From positions 18,723,698 through 18,787,697 of the forward strand of contig NC_059485.1 of assembly GCF_018139145.2 (NCBI RefSeq): a stretch of DNA of 64,000 bases. The letters run 5' to 3'. The position numbers and the translations under genes were made by a program. Shown one piece after another: positions 1 to 10,579 of this stretch. Numbering within the stretch: position 1 is the stretch's first letter; the number at the start of each line of letters is the position of its first letter. Origin of the DNA: Gymnogyps californianus. Lineage: Eukaryota > Chordata > Aves > Accipitriformes > Cathartidae. The notes beneath the pieces are model-generated. The model saw only the letters and a program-made list of their open reading frames with translations. It did no database searches and was not told the origin of the DNA.

Positions 1-2090
1 CTCTTGTCTCTTCTAGGGGAGAGTGCTTGTCCGCTGTAGTGCTTGGGGCTGCAGGGATTGAACCTGTCCAAATGATATCTTTTTTCTATTATTATTAAGA
101 CTCAGTGTGTTGTTCCTCCATGTGTCAGGATACAGATAAAGCTGTTCTTTAGTCTCTCTGCTATGCATGGGTCTAGTCCCAATGCCGACACCACGTCTCT
201 TCTTGTCTAAAGCCCTTATTACATGTTCTTGGTCTGCCAAGCGCTTCCAGTCCCCGACCTTTGGGTTCATGGTGCTTAATGTGGTTATTATGAAATAATC
301 TCCAGGTGGTTGCATCTCCTGGCATGCATGGCTGTGATGTCTGTGGCACACCATCTTGTACCCCCTTCCTGCGTGGTCAGAGGCTGGAGCATTAATTTGG
401 GACTGAGCTCTGCTTCTCTGACTCCTTTGAGCTGCCATGAGCCTGGGGGGCTGCAACAGGCCCTTTTGCTCTCCATCTTCCCCCGCCTTCCCCACTGGGG
501 CTGCGGAGGGGGAAGCCCCAGCCCTGATAGTGCTCTCAAGCCACCGTTGTTGGTAGCTGTGCCTGTGCTCAGCACTGCCTGAAGACACGACATGTCCCTT
601 TTTGATTTCCAGCTGGGTATGGATTAATGCCTGTGTATCCAGAGGGAATTCCCACCAGCTCCTAGCCCAGCAACTGCTACAGAGCATGGGCAAAGCAGAG
701 AGGCCCCAGGCTCTGGCTCCTTTCTCAATGCTGTTCCCCACAGCAGGGTGCCAGCGGAGCCGGGCAGGGGCATGGCCACACACAGCTCCATGTGCATTCT
801 CCTCCTGAGCTCCTTTGCACGTTGCTGGTTCTTGCAGGGTGAGCCAGGGTTTGGCCAGAGTCTGCTTCACCCCACTATGGTCCTCTGAGCATCTTGTGGC
901 TGCCCTCCCAAGCCCGGAAAAGCACAGAGATTCGGGAACACCCCGGGAGGGAACGGCAGTGGGGTCTGGCGTGTTGCAGTCTAAACTGCCTCTAAAAGCA
1001 GGATAGTCCTGGGGTGCATGTACCCAGGGAGGAGGCAGCAGGCTGGTGCTCTGGAGGAGATGCGGTCTCGGCTCAGCCCAGCTTTGCTGGTGGTCTCGGG
1101 CAGCCACTTGGCCTCTGTGTGCTGGAGAGCCCTGTCTTCATGCTCAGATGCCAAGTCCACGCGAACTGCCTGCCTTCCCTCGTGTATGCATCCAGCCCTA
1201 GAGCTGCTCTGTACTTTGCTCGGGTGGAACGATGCTGAAGCATGAGTAATAATCCAAACCAAACTAGAACTTGGCTCTTCTGCCTGCAGCAAGTCTTTGA
1301 GCTGATCTTGCTTTGCCCTGTGCAAAGTCTCTTTACCACCAGGACACCCACCAGAAGAGAATGCGGGAGCGGTTCTCACCGTTTTAAGCCCAGTATGGCA
1401 TTAGGACCAGGCTTAGATATTGCAGAACTTTTGAGGATGCTTTCCCCTCCCTGCAGTGGTGACGGGAGCTGCCAAAGCTGCAGACCTTTTGAGTCAAAGT
1501 CGTTGTCCTGCTGCATTGCTTCTTCATGGTGGGAACTGTTACCTGCCTTCAGTAACCCCCAATGGGACCTCACTTTAAAATCTTCTGGAGCTCTATCGCA
1601 GCAGAGAGTGTGGATGGAGAGGGCAGGGTGCACCTGGGGCAGCGCGAGGGCGGTGGCTTGCTGCTGGGCAGCTGCCTCGAGGCTGCCTGGACAGCAGACC
1701 TCCCGCCTGGGCGGCCATCCTCATGGTCCTGGTGGTTAGTGACCAGCACAAGGAGGAGAACAAATGCACGCCGAGGAGGATTTGCTTGTGGGAGCGTCTT
1801 GCTCTGAGGTCAGGGTAGAGGTTGCTTCAGGAGCCCAGTGGAGGAGGATGTGGCTGTTGTGTCCAGAGCATCCAAGAGCCATGCAAGGGGTTGCCTTTGA
1901 AAGCGGCTGGTGCTTGTTTCCCTTGGGGGCTGGCTGACCACATAAATGATGGGGTTTTTTAAGTATCTCCTCCTCTAGACAGCTCAGCCTGGAAGCGCGC
2001 TGAGGGCTGGCCTTGCCTTGCTAGTTATAGGGATCATCTGTCTTTGCTTCAAGGCCTTGACAAGGTGGGCAGAGGCTTTTTCACAGTAGC
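1..2090. other. No gene recognised; ordinary non-coding DNA
   Basis: Mixed-composition sequence with no recognisable exon, RNA gene or transposon. A 364-codon open frame runs on the minus strand from 1107 to 13. It is rich in H, Q, S, P and R, has no domain I know, and is overlapped by several frames on both strands, so I treat it as chance. The first 300 bases contain slightly AT-richer patches but no clear motif cluster. Confidence 0.6.
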
Positions 2091-2099
2091 CCGTAGAAG

Positions 2100-2330
2100 C
2101 CGATGTCAAGGTTTCTTTTGGCATCGGTGAATTTCAGATAAGAACTGTAATTGCTGCTCAGCACCGTAAACCTAATCTCTTTGCTCCTGAGCCTGAACTT
2201 GCCTGCCTTCGACTATAAATGATCCGCAGCAGTAAAATGCACGCACATCACATTTGCTGCAGGGCTGTTCCTGAGCATTTGCAATCAAATATCATTAAAT
2301 AAGCACAGTTCATAGCCTGCCATCAGTGAA
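2100..2330. promoter_or_regulatory. AT-richer candidate conserved non-coding element
   Basis: This block is AT-richer than its flanks and contains core motifs for homeodomain, SOX and GATA-type factors, for example TCAGATAAG near 2133 and the AATATCATTAAAT stretch near 2287. No open frame or repeat explains it. Regulatory function is inferred from composition and motif density only. Confidence 0.25.
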
Positions 2331-2429
2331 GCCGTTCAGTTTTGGAAGTAGACTGTGCCCTGGGATCTGGATGTGCAACTGCTTATATTTAGTAAATGCT
2401 CCACTGAGTGGGTCTTTTCACCTCAGCAT

Positions 2430-2510
2430 TACTAGATGGGTAGAGCTAATGCCTAGCAGCAGGAGTCTGGGTTGCACACGTGGTCTCAGCCACGTAGGAG
2501 CGTTGCGCTG
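2430..2510 (+). repeat. Possible head region of an ancient tRNA-derived SINE
   Basis: The stretch reading TAGATGGGTAGAGCTAATG, followed by AGGAGTCTGGGTTG, resembles the tRNA-like head of old amniote SINEs, in which 'gtctagtggttagagc' is followed by 'aggactcctgggttc'. Divergence is high and no matching tail follows, so chance similarity is possible. Confidence 0.22.
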
Positions 2511-2678
2511 GAGAAGCATGGCCGTGCAGGAATGGCAGCACCCAGTAGAAGACCTGTGGTCTCTGCATCTGGCAGGAAAAGTAGTCCCTGCCGTGGTGCA
2601 GAGGGTTGTTCCGAGATGTCCGCCAGTCTCTGAGATATCTGTGGAGTCAACGCACGCTGCTGCCTTGTTGGCTGGGGG

Positions 2679-2720
2679 CATGGATGATGCTGCATGGTCT
2701 ACATGGATGATGCTGAATGG
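2679..2720. repeat. Short tandem duplication, 23-bp unit
   Basis: A 19-bp word starting CATGGATGATGCTG occurs at 2679-2697 and again at 2702-2720 with one mismatch. This is simple local duplication. Confidence 0.8.
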
Positions 2721-2729
2721 ATCCGCGTG

Positions 2730-4180
2730 GCACCATTGTAGGAGAGCCGGTCTTCGGGTCTGCCCTGCTCAGCTGTGGAGCCTCTGGCTCCATCCCCAAT
2801 CATGGGCTGATTCCCACAGTGACCCTGCCCTCATCTCTGTGGACCTGCCCAGTGAGCACTGGGCTTGATCCTGACCCTGACTGTGGGTTGACATCCCAGC
2901 GTGACCTCAGACCTGCCTCATCAGCACCAACTTGCTGGTGATCTGGACTCTTGCTTGAACTTGGCCATGATCCCCAGGTCTGCCCTGCTCCTCGCAGGGG
3001 AGGGATGGTCCTGCCCTGCTGGCCATGAGGTCCCCCTGGCTCCTGGCCCTCGCTGCGCCCCAACAGTTCCCACTGAGGCTTGGGAGCAAGTTGGAAGTGC
3101 TGCTTGGGGCTGGCAGCAGCCTCCCCAGCATCTGCTACAGTGGGAAAGCTGTGAAACCACAGAGCTTTGCAGGGATCACCTTCAAAATGCTTCCAGATGC
3201 CTCCGGTGTCGTGGGAGAGGAGGTTCTCACGCTGGGTCATGGTGAGGTCTTCCCATCCGGAGAACGATGTCGCAGGTTTGCTGTGGTGCTTTCCCTCTGC
3301 CTGCAGCTGTGCTGGACCCTGAGCTGGGTCCAGCTGCAGTGAAGCTTGGTCACAGCTGGCTGGAGAGGGGCAGCTGGAGCAGGGTGTTCTCCATGCCAGA
3401 AGTGGTCCCACCTCCTCAAGGTGCAAGAGGGTGCCAGGCCACCCGCAGAAACACATGGGCACCTAAAGGCTGCATGGAGCGGGACGGCCCCAGGATACCT
3501 GCTGCCCGCTGGATCCTGCTGGCCTCCTCGGAGAGGAGCTGCCCTCGGCTCCTGCTGAGCTCTTGCCTCTCCTGTTGGAAGGGGTGCCCATGCTGGAGCA
3601 GGACTGCTGCTGGAGAGGCAGGAGCTGATGCTGCTGGATGCAGACCTCGAGTTTTCTGGCTGCTCAAGGTTTTGCAGCTGACAGAGCATCCCGTCTGAGC
3701 ACAGCCAAGCTATCGGCAGGACTTGGGGTCTGCAGACCCCAGCTGAGCTCTCACAGCTGCTCCCCTTCGGCCGAGAGGTTGGGAGCAGGAAGCGAAGAGC
3801 TGGGGGCCCAAAGGAAAGCAAACACTGCTGAATATGCAGTGTTGTGGTGGCTTTATGGAAAGGAGCGTGTCCTTGTGGGGGAGCACGGGGCAGGCAGGGT
3901 GCCACGCTGCCCGGTGCCCAGGGCATGGCAGCCCCTTAGCCGGGTAGTCACCCTGGGGAAGGTGCCAGCACTGATGTTGCAGTGCAGAGGTCTCTCTTTG
4001 GGTGTCCGGAGTGCGTGGAGAGGAAGAGTTTGTTCCCCACTGTGATGAAGGACCAAACCAGCCAGCTCCCTTCCCACCTGCCAAGCCCAGGGCAGAGGGA
4101 GCTGGTGCGTCCTCCATGGCCGGCACTTCTTGAAAGAGCAAATACAGAGTGTGCAAACCCAAGGCAGCCTGGTATCTGAT
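2730..4180. other. No gene recognised; C/T/G-rich non-coding DNA
   Basis: The stretch is rich in CCTG and GCTGG words and poor in A on the plus strand. Overlapping open frames of up to 229 codons occur on both strands, but none carries a recognisable domain and none is bounded by convincing splice sites. Confidence 0.6.
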
Positions 4181-4184
4181 CTGT

Positions 4185-4490
4185 TTTAAAAATAACCCTT
4201 GTTGAGCTGTGTTCCCATACTCTCCTTGGGAGAGGAATTTATTACTGATGTGCCTATAAAATCAATTGAGCGCTTTTTTTCCTCCCTCTCATTAATATGA
4301 ATGTGGCAATGACAAGCGGGAAGGTTTGGTTCCCTCGGGAGGAGAGATCTCACAGGCGTCCTCAGCGAGTCTTTCAGATGGTACGAGTGCTGATCAAGGA
4401 GCAGGGAAGAAATAAGTTGCTGTAATTCTGCCTCTGTAGGAGGAAATAAATGAATTTCTGCCTCTGACATGACAATATAAACCCCAAACC
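4185..4490. promoter_or_regulatory. Candidate conserved non-coding element
   Basis: An AT-richer block inside GC-richer flanks, with clustered homeodomain and POU-like cores (CTCATTAATATGAATG near 4288, AAATCAATTGAGC near 4259, AGGAAATAAATG near 4440). No repeat family is recognised. Function is inferred only. Confidence 0.28.
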
Positions 4491-4670
4491 TCCAGAGATG
4501 TCCTAGTGCTGCTGCCCCTCCACATGCACTGTAGCGGGGGGCTGCGTTTTAATATACGTGTAAATCATGAATCTGGGTGCAGAGGGTGTAAGTAGGTGTG
4601 TGTTGGTGCATGTATATGTGCGTGCACTTGCTTTTTACCCTAGAAACATGAATATTTGTCTTTTTGGCAG

Positions 4671-4738
4671 GCTGCTTCTCAATAACAGAGAGAGAGCCAG
4701 AGGAATCTCTTATTTTTTCAATTCTAGGTTTAAAGAAT
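4671..4738 (+). other. Candidate exon, 68 nt, weak
   Basis: A pyrimidine tract ending in TTTTTGGCAG at 4661-4670 is followed by 68 nt that stay open in one frame and end at a consensus donor, GTAAGT, at 4739-4744. The open-frame peptide begins LLLNNRERARGIS and resembles no protein I know. Good splice sites around short open stretches also arise by chance in 64 kb. Confidence 0.15.
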
Positions 4739-4799
4739 GTAAGTTCTTAATTTTGAACGTTTCTTTCTTGCTAAGATTGGGTTCTTTGGGTCTTTAAGC

Positions 4800-6610
4800 A
4801 AAATAAAACCAAAGGATCAGGCTTTCCCTCCTATTCAGTGGTTCATTCCTGTTGGGATGTCACGTCTGTTGGTTCTTAGGAATCTTTCTGGTTTCTAAAG
4901 CATAGACAACATTTGAATTTCTGCTGTTGGAGGACAAGGAAGTGGAAGAACATGTGTTTGGAGATGAAAAAGAAACCATGTGTGTTATGCCTTAAAATGT
5001 ACTCCATTTCCCTAGATTAAGCCAAGAGATAAGGTGGTGGTGGCCAAGAGAAACAGCTGATCTGTGGGAAAGTTCAGCAGGTGAGTTGTCTTTTAGCCAG
5101 GCAGTGACTGTCACATTCACATCTGTTTCCTGGTCCGGGACTTTCACCAAAGACCTGGAAAGCTGTGGGTTTTGGTTTCCAAAGCCACAGAAGAAAGGTT
5201 TCCTCCTCAAGCTGCCTCCATTGACGCGGGACGCAGCAAGCCCGTGGTTGGCAGTGCACACCGGTGCTCCCGCGCTCCTGGCATGTTTGGACCCAGCTTG
5301 GGGCTGACCCCAGCGCGTTTACCTCTGGTGTTACTCTGCTTTCCACCGCCTGCTTAGCAAGATGTGCACTGGGTTTGGGTTTACTGGGTATTTTGAGGAC
5401 CAGGAGGCTCTTAGCTGAGGAGAAGTGGTATTTCAAGCCTTCTTTGCTTGTTCAAAGATTGCTGGGGGCAGCAGGCAGAGGTATCCTCCCTCGGACAGAG
5501 GAGGAGAGGTGCCTCTCACCTGGCTGCTGGACCGACTGCCAGGATCAACCTGAAGATGGGCCTGTCTGTTCATCCCGGGGATGTGCAGTCCAGGTCTCTT
5601 CTGGTACTTGCTTTCTGTGGTTGTGCCCGTGTTGTGCCGGGGCACCGTAGCCCTTCTGCAGAGTGTCAGCGGGCTGCTGGCTGGGATGGACCACCGCTCC
5701 CATCTGCCTGTGCTGCCTCTTCTCTGCACAGTCCTGTCTGCAGGGTTCACATCTGTCTTTATGTTTTTGGCGGCTGCTCAGCCCTGTAGTTATTTTGACA
5801 TTTTCATGCTGGGCTTTGTGGCCTTTAGCTGCTCTGTTGGAGGAAGCTCCTATTATCTTTTCTCAACACAGCACAAATGCTTGCTGCCTCCTTCCTCCCA
5901 GCCAAGAGCCAGCTGTGCATCACCAGACAGCTTTTCCCAGTAGAAGATGCCTCCCTCTCAACCCCAGTGAGTTTTCATTCTCAGGTGCCTGTCCTTGCAA
6001 ACAGGCTCTGCTTTACCCAGCTAGCTCATGTGCGTGACAAGCATGGAGCAGTTTTGCCTTGTGCCCTCCTGCCCCACACGCTCGCAGGTCAGTGGCTGCC
6101 TGCGTGGGCTGCGCAGCCCTGCCAGTGGGAAAACTTGACATTTTTCTATGTAATGCTTGCATTTTGGGAGCGCATTTTGGGCATGCAAGCGTGCGCTGCA
6201 GGCTCTGTGCTTGAGACGGCTCTTTCCTGGTGGGCCACGAGGTCCGCTCTTGATGCGGCTGCTCCGTAGCATTCTTTCTGCATCCCTGGGGTTTTCAGTG
6301 TCGGTTTTGGAGTTGGCAAGGGACTTGGGGCACCCTGGCTGTTAGCCAGAGTTAACTGCCTTTGGGCAGGAACGGTCCGTTGGCAGGAATGGGTGGCCAG
6401 CCTGAAGATGCCTTGAGAAAGGAAGCATAGTTCTGTGGCTGAGGTAGGGTAGCTCAGGCAAGCTGGGATTGACGCTTCTGTACGTTTGTTTGGTATTCAG
6501 CCTAGTGAGACCGGGATTTTAATTTTGAGCACGTCACCTGGACATCCTCACCGTGCTGAACCCTGCGGAAAAGGAGGGCTGTCAATTCACCCCTCCCTGC
6601 TCAGTGGTAA
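4800..6610. other. No gene recognised
   Basis: Non-coding DNA. The open frame at 5581-5943 (+) encodes a hydrophobic 120-residue sequence, but it overlaps equally long frames in other phases and has no family resemblance, so I leave it uncalled. Confidence 0.6.
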
Positions 6611-6619
6611 TGACTCTTT

Positions 6620-6745
6620 GTGCCTGTGCCCTCGTTAGTCGTGCAGAAGATTTGCACTGCAGTTTTTTTTGTTGCAGTAGCTCTTGTTCTTAATTACAGG
6701 GGAAACCTGTAATCAAAGCAAAAAGTGTCATAAGCTTTGTTGTTG
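6620..6745. promoter_or_regulatory. AT-richer patch with a short perfect hairpin
   Basis: ATTACAGG at 6693-6700 and CCTGTAAT at 6706-6713 form an 8-bp perfect stem around a 5-nt loop, next to a T-run and a TAATTA homeodomain core. It may be a small regulatory element; the hairpin is too short to be an RNA gene. Confidence 0.22.
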
Positions 6746-6749
6746 CTGT

Positions 6750-7285
6750 TCTCCTCTATGACAAGCAGCAATGACAGCAAGTCAGCTTCTGTTTCCACTT
6801 TCCTTTGCTGGTCAATGAAAAGTGCAGGGAAGTCCCTTGTCCTCCAGGCTCTCTTGGATCTGGGTCATCGGGACCAGCTGGAAACCAGGCACACACCTTT
6901 CCCGGGGTGCTCCCACGTACTGCATTGGCAAGAGTCTACACATCACCTGGGTGAGAAGAAACCAGCATTTTGTCGTTAAAAGGAGCTGCAGGACATGCAG
7001 ATGTCTGAGTGGAGATGATATCCTGCTGCCACGTCCTGCAGCACTAGAAGATTTGGGGTTAGAGTGATTGATGAGTTTAATTCAGTCTGGAGTTCCCATC
7101 CGGATCTCAGCTGCTGGATTGCTCAGTGCTAACCACAATGTGAGCTGGTACCCAAAAACGTCTTGCTGTGAAGATGGAGAACCAAATTTATCCAGACAAT
7201 CAAAGTCTCGCATGTGAAAGCAATGTGTGCTTTGCTGTGCTCTTCTTGCTGCCCGTGGGTAAGCAACCTGCCTTTCCTTCATTTG
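6750..7285. other. No gene recognised
   Basis: Nothing beyond short overlapping open frames is visible here. Confidence 0.6.
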
Positions 7286-7289
7286 ATGA

Positions 7290-7575
7290 TGCCTCTGATA
7301 CAAGGAGTGAATGGGAATGAAAATAACTGGTTGGTTATTATTTTTGCACAAACAAAACTTGACAACTGGGTAGCTGCAAGATAATTAACAAAATTGGGTG
7401 GTGGTATAATGTGTAAATATCTTGCTCTCCCAGATAATGATCTAAGAGAGCACCTCCCTGCCTTAGACACTGGTATCTATTCAGGTCAGCTTACAAGGTA
7501 CAAGGCTTATGTTAATTTTAAAACTGATAAAGATGAATGTTTCTTAAATCCTTCTGGCTTCAAATACATTCATAG
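7290..7575. promoter_or_regulatory. AT-rich candidate conserved non-coding element
   Basis: About 285 bases of clearly AT-rich sequence containing TTATTATTTTTGCAC, GATAATTAACAAAATTG and TTAATTTTAAAACTG. Homeodomain, POU and FOX-like cores are dense. It adjoins a SINE tail and could be old repeat sequence instead of a regulatory element. Confidence 0.27.
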
Positions 7576-7685
7576 TTTGTAGCACTGTAGTGCCTTTCAT
7601 CTGAGGAGCTCCAAGCAGTCAGCAAGAAAGGAGGCAGCTGGAGTCCTTGCCCTCCTTGTGAGAGGAGGCACCTCTGCAGCAGGGC
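7576..7685 (-). mobile_element. Ancient amniote SINE relic (MIR-like, 3' tail)
   Basis: The plus strand reads GTGCCTTTCATCTGAGGAGC then TCCAAGCAGTCAGCAA. This matches, from memory of the family, the reverse complement of the tail shared by old amniote CORE/MIR-like SINEs ('gcgcctttcatccgaggatctcaaagcgctttaca'). A degenerate 'cccttgtgaggtagg' segment follows at about 7648-7672. The element is therefore inserted on the minus strand and is heavily decayed. The SINE subfamily cannot be fixed by eye. Confidence 0.5.
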
Positions 7686-7699
7686 TGGGAGAGCGGCAG

Positions 7700-9975
7700 C
7701 ACGATCGAGTCTGAAGGGGTTCGGCAAATACAGGCAGGGCTGGGGACAGGATCTCTCTGCTCTTTTCAAGTGTGTGGCTTAACTATTCAACAGCTGTAAC
7801 AGAGGGGGAGTGGAGTCAGCAAATAGAGCAGATAAAATGATTCCAGATTCGAGTAGAAATTATGAATGCTGCGCTCTGGATTGTAGGCTTATCCTTGCCG
7901 CCCAGAGGTGAAGACGATCAGAAAAAGGTTCGTACCTCCTTAAGCAGGCTGCCTCCCTGCTAGGGATGCTGCGTTTGGGTAATTACGTGGAGGTGGATCA
8001 GAGAAAGCCCTGCGTGGCCTCCCTGCTGCAGTCAAATGGATGTTCAGCTCAGAGCAGTTAGTGGTGACTGTTGGGAGACAACCCCATACTTTCTACTGCT
8101 CCGTGGGTGCCAGCAGAAGCTTTCTCTGCAGAACAGCTTCCCATCAGAAACTCGCCCATAGGTTTTTAGAATGACCTCATGCACTAGTCTGAAGTAGGAT
8201 TGGGTTTTGCATTTCTTTTTCATCTTCGCTGAGCGTCTGCTCAGATTCTTCTCCAGGGTTATGAGACAATAACAGCTACGTTCTCCAAAACGGGATCACA
8301 TCCCTGTCTCAAATGTCGCGGAAAGTCTGGTGGTTCCAGCATGTTCCACCTCGGGCACTAGCTGCTGGGAGCCCGAAAATGAAGGGGGACAGGATGACAG
8401 AGGACTGGTTATAGAGACGGAGCTCTTCTCCTGTAAATAAGTGCTTTGAAACCTGTTCTGGGTGACCAGGCAATTAGTAATTTCCATTCATTAGCATCGG
8501 GTCTTTATGAAAGCAGGTGATGGTTTTGCTCGCTCCGCGTGGGACACCTGCAGCTGGCGGGACCGGGGCTCTCCCAGCAGCAGCCACGAGGACTAGGTGG
8601 CCGGGATGTCGCCGCAGCACTGAAATTTCAGTTATGCAGTGTCTTGCCCCCGCCACGTAGCAGCCTGCCGTGATGGTCGCTGCGTGGAGGATATTTGCTG
8701 GCCGGTGCCCTGTGCTGTGCTGCAAGGGGCTGGCCGGAGCGCAGAGCTCAGGGCTGGGTGGCCGAGCTGCTGCCACCATGGAGGTGGCGTTGGATGTCCA
8801 GGGGTGATGGGGCAGGGCCAGCCGGCTGCTTTGGAAGTAAAGGCAGGGAAATGTGCTGCTCCTCGCTGGGCACCTGCCCCTCCTGCCCCAAATACTCCCT
8901 GCCCGACTGCGCTGCAGGCACAGAGCCATCCGAAAGTGAGCTGGTACTCAGTGCTCAAGGTTGGGATGGAGCAATGCTGCAGTATCCAGACAGGAGCCTG
9001 GAGAATTTCAGGCTTATTTTGCATTTCCCAGATACTTTTCAGCTGAAGTTCCCAAAGCACGTTTCAAATAATAGGCAATTTGTCCTTTTACTGCCCCTTT
9101 CAGGCTTGCAAATGCTATTTTCCTTTTCCACGGAAGCAATCTTGTGCACAGGGAAGCTGCTTGGCCTCTGCAGACACGCACAGTGCAGCCGAGGCTGGGA
9201 GAGGATTTATTTAAGAGTCCCAGTCCTCAGTTCTCCTTTTTATGCTGTTTCTGGAGGATTTGGGTCTATGGTTCTCCACAAAAAATAGCGAAGGCAAAAT
9301 AACTGTGGAAATAGATGCTACATGGAAGCGCACTGGGTGATGGGTCCCAGCCAAGCTTCAAATCTGCTCCTGGTGTCAGGGTTCATGAATTGCTGTTATT
9401 TTGAGAGGTTGCTTTGTACACTTAATAGGTGTGTGATTGATCCTGGTGCCCAGGAGATTGGCTGTTTTCATCAGGTCATTTTTTATTTATAACCTAAAGC
9501 AGCTGGAAGTTTCCTCCTGGAGGGAGCGGAGGTCCCTGGAGTCGTGCTGGACCGATGGCAGGGATGGCTCCTTCTGCCGTCTCCAGCCGCTGCGAGTTGG
9601 CATCGGGGTGAGTCCTGAGAGCCATGGCAGCTCGAGCGGGGGGCTCCCTCGCCCCGGCATAGGGGCAAAGTGGAGGAGAGCCCGGTGCCGGTGCGGGGAC
9701 CTCTCAGCCTTGTTTGATCTCCACATGAGCAGCTCTGGAGAAGGACCTCCATCTCCTCCCAGCCCGCGGCTCCTCTTGCAAGGAGAGGCTGTGCCAGGAG
9801 AGACAGCTCTTGGGATGGAGCCTGCTGTCCCAAAGGGACTCCACTCCCTCTCTTGGGCCAGCCCCTTCACCACCCATCCGTCGATTTAAAAATAGCTTCT
9901 GGGGTCTTTTTAATCTGGGAAGCCTCAGGCTAGTGGTAAGACTTGCTGGGAGAGGGAGGGAGCGATGTGCCTGAG
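7700..9975. other. No gene recognised
   Basis: Mixed non-coding DNA. A GC-richer part at about 8520-8900 produces overlapping open frames on both strands with low-complexity products. No convincing splice-bounded exon was found. Confidence 0.6.
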
Positions 9976-9979
9976 CGTG

Positions 9980-10112
9980 CATGCAATTCAATTAACCAGC
10001 ACGGTATAAAACACGACCAAGCTCCCTGTCCCCCTTGCCCAGAGTCAATCAGCTATCTCTTTAATGAGGGCCTGCCTCATGCCTCAGTCAGCTAATTAAA
10101 GAGACCATGCCA
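9980..10112. promoter_or_regulatory. Candidate regulatory element with a 10-bp inverted repeat
   Basis: TCTCTTTAAT (10056-10065) and ATTAAAGAGA (10095-10104) are a perfect 10-bp inverted repeat. TCAGCTA is repeated directly at 10049-10055 and 10088-10094. The homeodomain core TAATTA and AP-1/MARE-like half-sites (AGTCA, TCAGC) lie within it. It is AT-richer than its surroundings. Regulatory function is inferred. Confidence 0.35.
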
Positions 10113-10419
10113 GTAAGCCGTGGCACCAGGTTGACGGTGGGGAGCTTTTCTGAGCAGGATGTGAAGGGAAGAGGGATCACGCTGGCAGCAGCTGCTTGGC
10201 TGGGGGCCCTGTGAATTCAGCTCACCCCCACCGAGCTACTGGAAATGGAATATCAGGTTTTAAAACCCAGTTATAAATACGAGCACAGGAGCTGATGCAA
10301 CCCCAGCAGACGAAAGTGAGGTGTTTAGAAATGGGAGCTGCCTCGCTCCCCCCCGCCGTGAAACCCGAGGCAGCCCCCCGGCTGCGGAGGGGCTCCCTGC
10401 CACCTTCCACTCCACTCAC

Positions 10420-10570
10420 CGAGACCACGCATAAGGGACAACTTTGGGCTTCAATGAGTGAATTAGCCCGTGTAATTAGTGGGCTAGATTTACTCTTGGT
10501 TCTCTCTCCCTCTAATAAGTGTGGGACTTGGCCTTGTCAGCATATATATTTATATAGACATACACTAACG
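10420..10570. promoter_or_regulatory. Candidate conserved non-coding element
   Basis: This patch contains GAATTAGCCC, GTAATTAGTGGGC and CTCTAATAAG, a cluster of homeodomain-type TAAT cores, with a 6-bp dyad TAGCCC/GGGCTA around GTGTAATTAGT. Simple AT sequence follows at about 10541-10555. Confidence 0.28.
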
Positions 10571-10579
10571 TATGTGTGA

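Noticed and set aside
13..1107. 364-codon minus-strand open frame
   Set aside because: Low-complexity composition, no domain, no splice or promoter context, and overlapped by frames on both strands; explained by stop-codon depletion.
5581..5943. Hydrophobic 120-residue frame, possible membrane protein
   Set aside because: T/G-rich DNA yields hydrophobic residues in several phases here; there is no family resemblance or conserved start context.
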